A DNA stretch of 64,000 nt, taken from NCBI RefSeq assembly GCF_050947875.1, contig NC_134568.1, forward strand, positions 266,807,202 to 266,871,201, in the 5' to 3' direction. Position numbers and translations under genes: made by a program. Source of the DNA: Dermacentor variabilis (lineage: Eukaryota; Arthropoda; Arachnida; Ixodida; Ixodidae). Numbering within the stretch: position 1 is the stretch's first letter; every line of letters starts with the position of its first letter. The notes under the pieces are model-generated. The model did no database searches and was not told the origin of the DNA. It saw only the letters and a list, made by a program, of their open reading frames with translations. This document shows, in pieces, positions 59,700-64,000 of the stretch.

Positions 59700-62600
59700 T
59701 GTGTGCTGTTACTCTCGTGATGGCGCCTGCTTGTTTCCCTGTCGCAGATACTCATCTAATAAATTTGATTTGGTTTAGAATATATAGTAGGTCCAGAACA
59801 GCACTAGCCAATCAAAAGATACGTTCATAGCAGCGCAGGTTCGTTTTCACACTAAATAACAATACAGAGCGCATTCTTGGGATAGTCATACCCGCAAGAA
59901 ACGTGGCACGCCTAGAACGCAAAAGTAAAGGCTATTTAAAAAATATATTTTTGAAGCAGTAGGTCAACGCCAATACTGCGTTCTTCAGTCAATGACATCT
60001 GTCAGGTTTGAAAACATAGCAGACTGTGCGCGTTTAGATTTATCTTGCCAGGAGCATGTTGACCGCATACACTGCGTGGCTCTTCTTTGGACCTTATACA
60101 ACAAAAAACGATTTACTATGCATTGTAGCTGTTTAATTATTGGAAAGTGATGCTTGAATGTGTTCGCAATACTGACGTCATCTCACTTCATTGCATAGAG
60201 TAATGATCATGGCAGCGCCTACTAAAAAAATAAGCTTTGAGGTCCTGTATATTATTATCACTTGTCATAGGCCTGGATCTGAAACATAAAGGCGGAAACA
60301 AAGATGCTTCGTTAGCAAAACGACACAAATAATTATTAGAAACGTTATCATGCCGTAGACGGGCAAACTACTTGCACACTTTTTTCTGATAATAGCTTCA
60401 TAAAATGACTACAAAAAGAAATTCCTTCCTATATTCTGTGTTGTGATGTCAGAAACTTTGTTTCATTATCGCATGAAGTGTTTCTGCAGTGAATAATATT
60501 CATATGTATTATGTAAAGTTTCTGGCATCTCTTGAAGTGTGGAGCTTTGGTAAAGGCTGCTACAAAACTTGAGTTGAACATCTGTGGCTATAGGGCACCA
60601 AGTCATTACATAAAAACCCGTCGTATGTTTCAATGTTTGCTCTCTCTCCCGCGCATAGGTGCTCTATTAATCTCGGCAAATGCGAAAATATTGGTGCTGT
60701 CGTACAGAGGTGTCAGATCCAAGGCCGCCCACATTTTCTAGCTGTAGTCAAGGAAACAAAAGAACGGTGCGGGTAGAATTGCTTTTGGTGAACTGCAATA
60801 CTTATGTTCCATTACACTGTATGCAACTGTGCTATTGTTGTGCTACTTCACAGCACGAGTCGGCTCCTACTAAAAAAAAACACTTAAGTCATTATTCAAC
60901 AGTGGAGTACCATACTGGCTATATTCATGACCGAATATACAAATGTACTTTCTAGCCTATTCAAGCGATGACACAGCTTTAGGTGCAGCCAAATGTACCA
61001 CTTTCTGCACCTTTCATATTTAGATGACTACACCATTCGCTTTTGTGAAAATTTACTGAAATGCGAACAAAGTACGCTGCGACTTCCTTGGTGACATGTT
61101 GGGGCTGCAGGGACATCCTGGCCGTAAAAAATTCTTCACCGAAACACGTTACGAGCAACGTCCTCTTTTTCATGTTGTCAAGCCCTTTCTTTGAACGGAA
61201 GCGTCTCCTCTGGGCGCAGTAAACACTCGCGAAAAATGCATTGCGCCTTTCCCGACGTCCGTCATCCGAACACTGCCTGATGCACGACATCATGCATGAC
61301 ATGTCTGAAGGAGTTTAAACCTGTTACATAGCAATAAGTATGTCGGGATGGAAGTCGTAGAATGTGCTTTCTCTTTTATGGTACCAGTATGCTTGAAGTG
61401 CGTCAGTATAGAAGCACCTATCACAACGCTTGCTGCTCGTCAGACGTAATTTATGTGTATTTTATTGCAGATCGAGCACGTACTCATTTGTTTGAAAAAA
61501 TATATGAGTGCGTGCTATTTCTACATTTCAAGGAGTCTAGGCCCGAGCCAAATGTATACATACCGTTGGTCTTGCAACCATATCTTTTGGCATGTGATTG
61601 CTGGATAGAAGTAAATTGTGCGGCATGTGACACCGCACTTTTAAGGCGAAGCAAGCTACCGCTGTCGTCAGTAGATCCTAGCGTGTCACCACGGTTCGAA
61701 AGGAACTGTTGTAAAATTAACAGGCTGAGCAATAATTTCGACTGCCCGTTGAATCTGTCACACACCGATAGAATTGCAGATTGCAGCTGAGGTACTTTCT
61801 TCCTAACCGTCGTCTGCAACAGTGCAGACCCTCTAAACACGGAGCTGTAAGCGCCAAAGCAAAAGCTTTTAGGTGTATTGCTCAAAACGCTGTGCATCGC
61901 ATAATCTGAAAACGAGCCAGTTCTGGACTACCTTGTAGAGTACGAGAAAATGTAGCTTCAGTACTGTTTTCAACACAGCTGCGTCAAATGGTGGAGGCAA
62001 ACTTTGCCTCTAGTGCATAAAGTTGTTGCAAAAATACAGCTCTATTTTTCCCCTTGTAACTCATCATTAGTCAATCAAATGGTTTCTGGAAAGGCTTCTT
62101 ATGATGAAAGTTTTCCAGAACTATTGTGCAGGAAACCTGCTCGAGCCTAGAGAAATTGGGCTGTCACATGACTCCAGTTTGTTACGCGCTACTTTCTTTG
62201 TTCATTTTCGATGGCGACCGCAAATGTCTCTGCTATTTACAAATGTATACCTGCTGGCTTCTCTAGCTTTGTAGCGAAAGCTACCTGTACTATCTGTAGA
62301 GTGGAAAGCTCTGTAAACTCACCTGTATGGATTTTGCAACGAGCAGGTCGTTTTTTTTCGATGCTCTGTGCAGTAAAATCACTTATTAATGCAAAAAAAT
62401 AAAGATTTGAACAAAGCTGTTGTTCTAAATTGGGGAAATAAAACATGCTGTTCAACTTGATCTTATACATAGTCACTTTCCCCTTTCTATGCATCTGTTT
62501 CGAAGTTTCTCCTGTGCTAGAGTTTGCATCTTGAGCAATAAATGTCCCTATTTTTTACGAACATGCATTTTGAGTACTGTGTTTTTTTTAAATATGCACA

Positions 62601-63192
62601 CAGAGTGACACACAACAAGAAAAAGTGTTTGCAGTTTCACGACTGATCACTTCGATATTAAGTTATGCAACTGCAAGCGTTCGGCATCGATCACTCAGCA
62701 ACTCCAGTGCTTGAGCGTAAGAAGGGAGCAAACACCCCGCCTGTTAGTGAGCGCATGTTACATGTGAAAAGATATACGACGAATACATAACTGCTCACTG
62801 GGGTTTTTACTTTGACAACAATAAAGGCTATGACTGAGTTCTCTTTTCTTTTTTCTTTTTCTATCTAAGGAGTCATCTTTACAGAAAGTTGCTTCTTCGG
62901 TATTTAAGGCATTCCATTACGCAAATACTAGAATTTATGTATGAATACTGTTAGGATAAATATTGTACTATAGATAGCCATTTATCAAAGCAGCCGTGTC
63001 ATTCATGATCCCGTGTAATGGCACTGAGAAGCAGCTGCCGCGTAAGGCTGCTATACTTGTGCCGGGGATAAGCGTCCGAAGCGACCAGTAACAATGATAA
63101 CCTGCGCTCATAAAAAATAGAAAGATCATGACTATTTTCGTAATTTATTTAGAGGGGTGAGCAGAGCGGATGTACGCTATATGAACATGTTC
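59700..63192. other. no recognised gene
   Basis: AT-rich sequence. Open frames on both strands at 60979-61302 and 61362-61897 have no recognisable domain and overlap each other. Nothing else stands out. Confidence 0.4.
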
Positions 63193-63827
63193 TGTTGCGT
63201 ACTCCAGGGTAGCGTACCGTACTGCTGCCGAGAAGTAGCGGCGCCTGCCTATCGAAGCTCGACCGACATTACTTATTGGGTAGCGTGGCGTTGTCGGCGG
63301 GCTGCAGGCATCCGGTAGATCATGGCGACCAAGCAGGGGCGAGACGATTTGCTAGTGCGAAACTTGCACGGTTTATTCAAAGGTAGTTGAAAGAAAATAA
63401 GAAAAGCATGAAGTATGAAGTCTGAAGTATAAAATCTCTCAAAGTACATTTCGGAGCCCCTTAAATAGGCTATCTACAAGTTGTGGGTGGGATCTTGCTT
63501 CCGTCGAATGACACGTGACAGGCACGGAGAGAAGGCCCCTCCTCCTACAATACCAAGCACGGGAAGGAGATGTCGATCCTCTCATCGACGAATCCGGGGA
63601 GAAGGTCGGGTGAATGACCTCTCCGGCGTCATGGGGTCCGGCCAAGAGAAGGTGAGGGGATGAGGTAAGCACACACGATGCCACGACCATGAGAGGAGTG
63701 GAAGAGGTCGCCCGTGGGCTCCGGCTCAGGGGGTAGGGCGAATGACCTCTCCGGCGCTCGTGGGCTCCGGCTCAGGAGGTAGGGTGAATGACCTGTCGCC
63801 ACGTGGTGTCAGACGCCAACCCTAACA
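63193..63827 (-). mobile_element. solo LTR of an LTR retrotransposon, minus strand
   Basis: On the minus strand the unit begins TGTTAGGGTTGGCG and ends ACGCAACA (TG...CA, 635 bp). Inside, in the right order, are a TATA-like TATTTAAGG at about 63468-63460 and AATAAA at 63377-63372, which gives plausible U3, R and U5 parts. U3 contains a duplicated unit of about 45 bp (63713-63758 and 63759-63800). No primer-binding site follows the 3' end and no polypurine tract precedes the 5' end, so it is a solo LTR, probably Gypsy-type. The flanks GTTC and GTTA match at three of four bases, so the target duplication is imperfect or mutated. Confidence 0.75.
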
Positions 63828-64000
63828 GTTACTAGGGGTGGGCAGCGCAACCAGGACGCAGGACGATACGAGAGCACTTATATGAACTTTCACGAGACTC
63901 GTAGGTAATCAGTATCGACATAAACGAGCAAAATGATGCGAATGCTTGCCAGTGGTGACGTGAGTTCTGTTAACAATTTTGAGAGGAAGTTCTTTGGTAG

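Noticed and set aside
61362..61897. Overlapping frames of about 140 codons on both strands as a gene
   Set aside because: No recognisable domain, no repeat signature, and the two strands are equally open.
1..64000. CRISPR arrays, bacterial operons, phage or integron structures
   Set aside because: There are no regularly spaced short repeats, no compact gene strings and no ribosome-binding sites. The window is eukaryotic.

Overview
The window is animal nuclear DNA, most likely from a hard tick (Ixodidae). Three things support this. Coding sequence is sparse and split by a very long intron. Interspersed repeats make up much of the sequence: non-LTR retrotransposon fragments, tRNA-derived SINEs including one that looks like the tick SINE known as Ruka, inverted-repeat DNA elements, a mariner relic and a solo LTR. 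Dinucleotide microsatellites are abundant. There are no operons, bacterial-style genes, CRISPR arrays or rRNA genes.

I can support one host protein-coding gene, a Scratch-family (Snail superfamily) zinc-finger repressor on the + strand. Exon 1 (20734-20902) encodes a SNAG repression motif inside a GC/CpG-rich block. Exon 2 (54914-55680) encodes a DGRSRRK motif and five zinc fingers. The exons join in matching phase across a 34,011-bp intron and give a 311-residue protein. The 3' UTR runs past 55680; the first clear AATAAA I see is at 58010.

Left flank (1-20100): two oppositely oriented LINE 3' ends plus a CR1/L2-like LINE and an RNase H-type LINE fragment are packed into 2.9-5.1 kb. An inverted-repeat element lies at 10.7-11.4 kb and SINEs at 0.5, 12.1, 14.0 and 18.1 kb. 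A LINE with its RT core deleted lies at 15.2-17.0 kb.

Intron (20903-54913): several GC-rich blocks of unknown role, a 106-bp spacerless palindrome at 29.54 kb, a long hairpin element at 34.8 kb, a 5'-truncated RTE/BovB-like LINE with a perfect 14-bp target-site duplication (34947-36784), a 175-bp-period tandem repeat at 40 kb, a mariner relic with an adjacent tRNA-like SINE at 48 kb, a second inverted-repeat element at 50.4 kb and a LINE at 53-54.3 kb whose reverse-transcriptase frame has a single stop.

Right flank (55681-64000): the presumed 3' UTR, a (CA)n tract, a third and best inverted-repeat element (59041-59699), and a solo LTR on the minus strand (63193-63827).

I found no convincing new multi-gene system. 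The points most worth following up are the tick scratch gene structure with its large intron, the three-copy 650-720-bp long-TIR family, the near-perfect palindromes, and the RT-deleted LINE.
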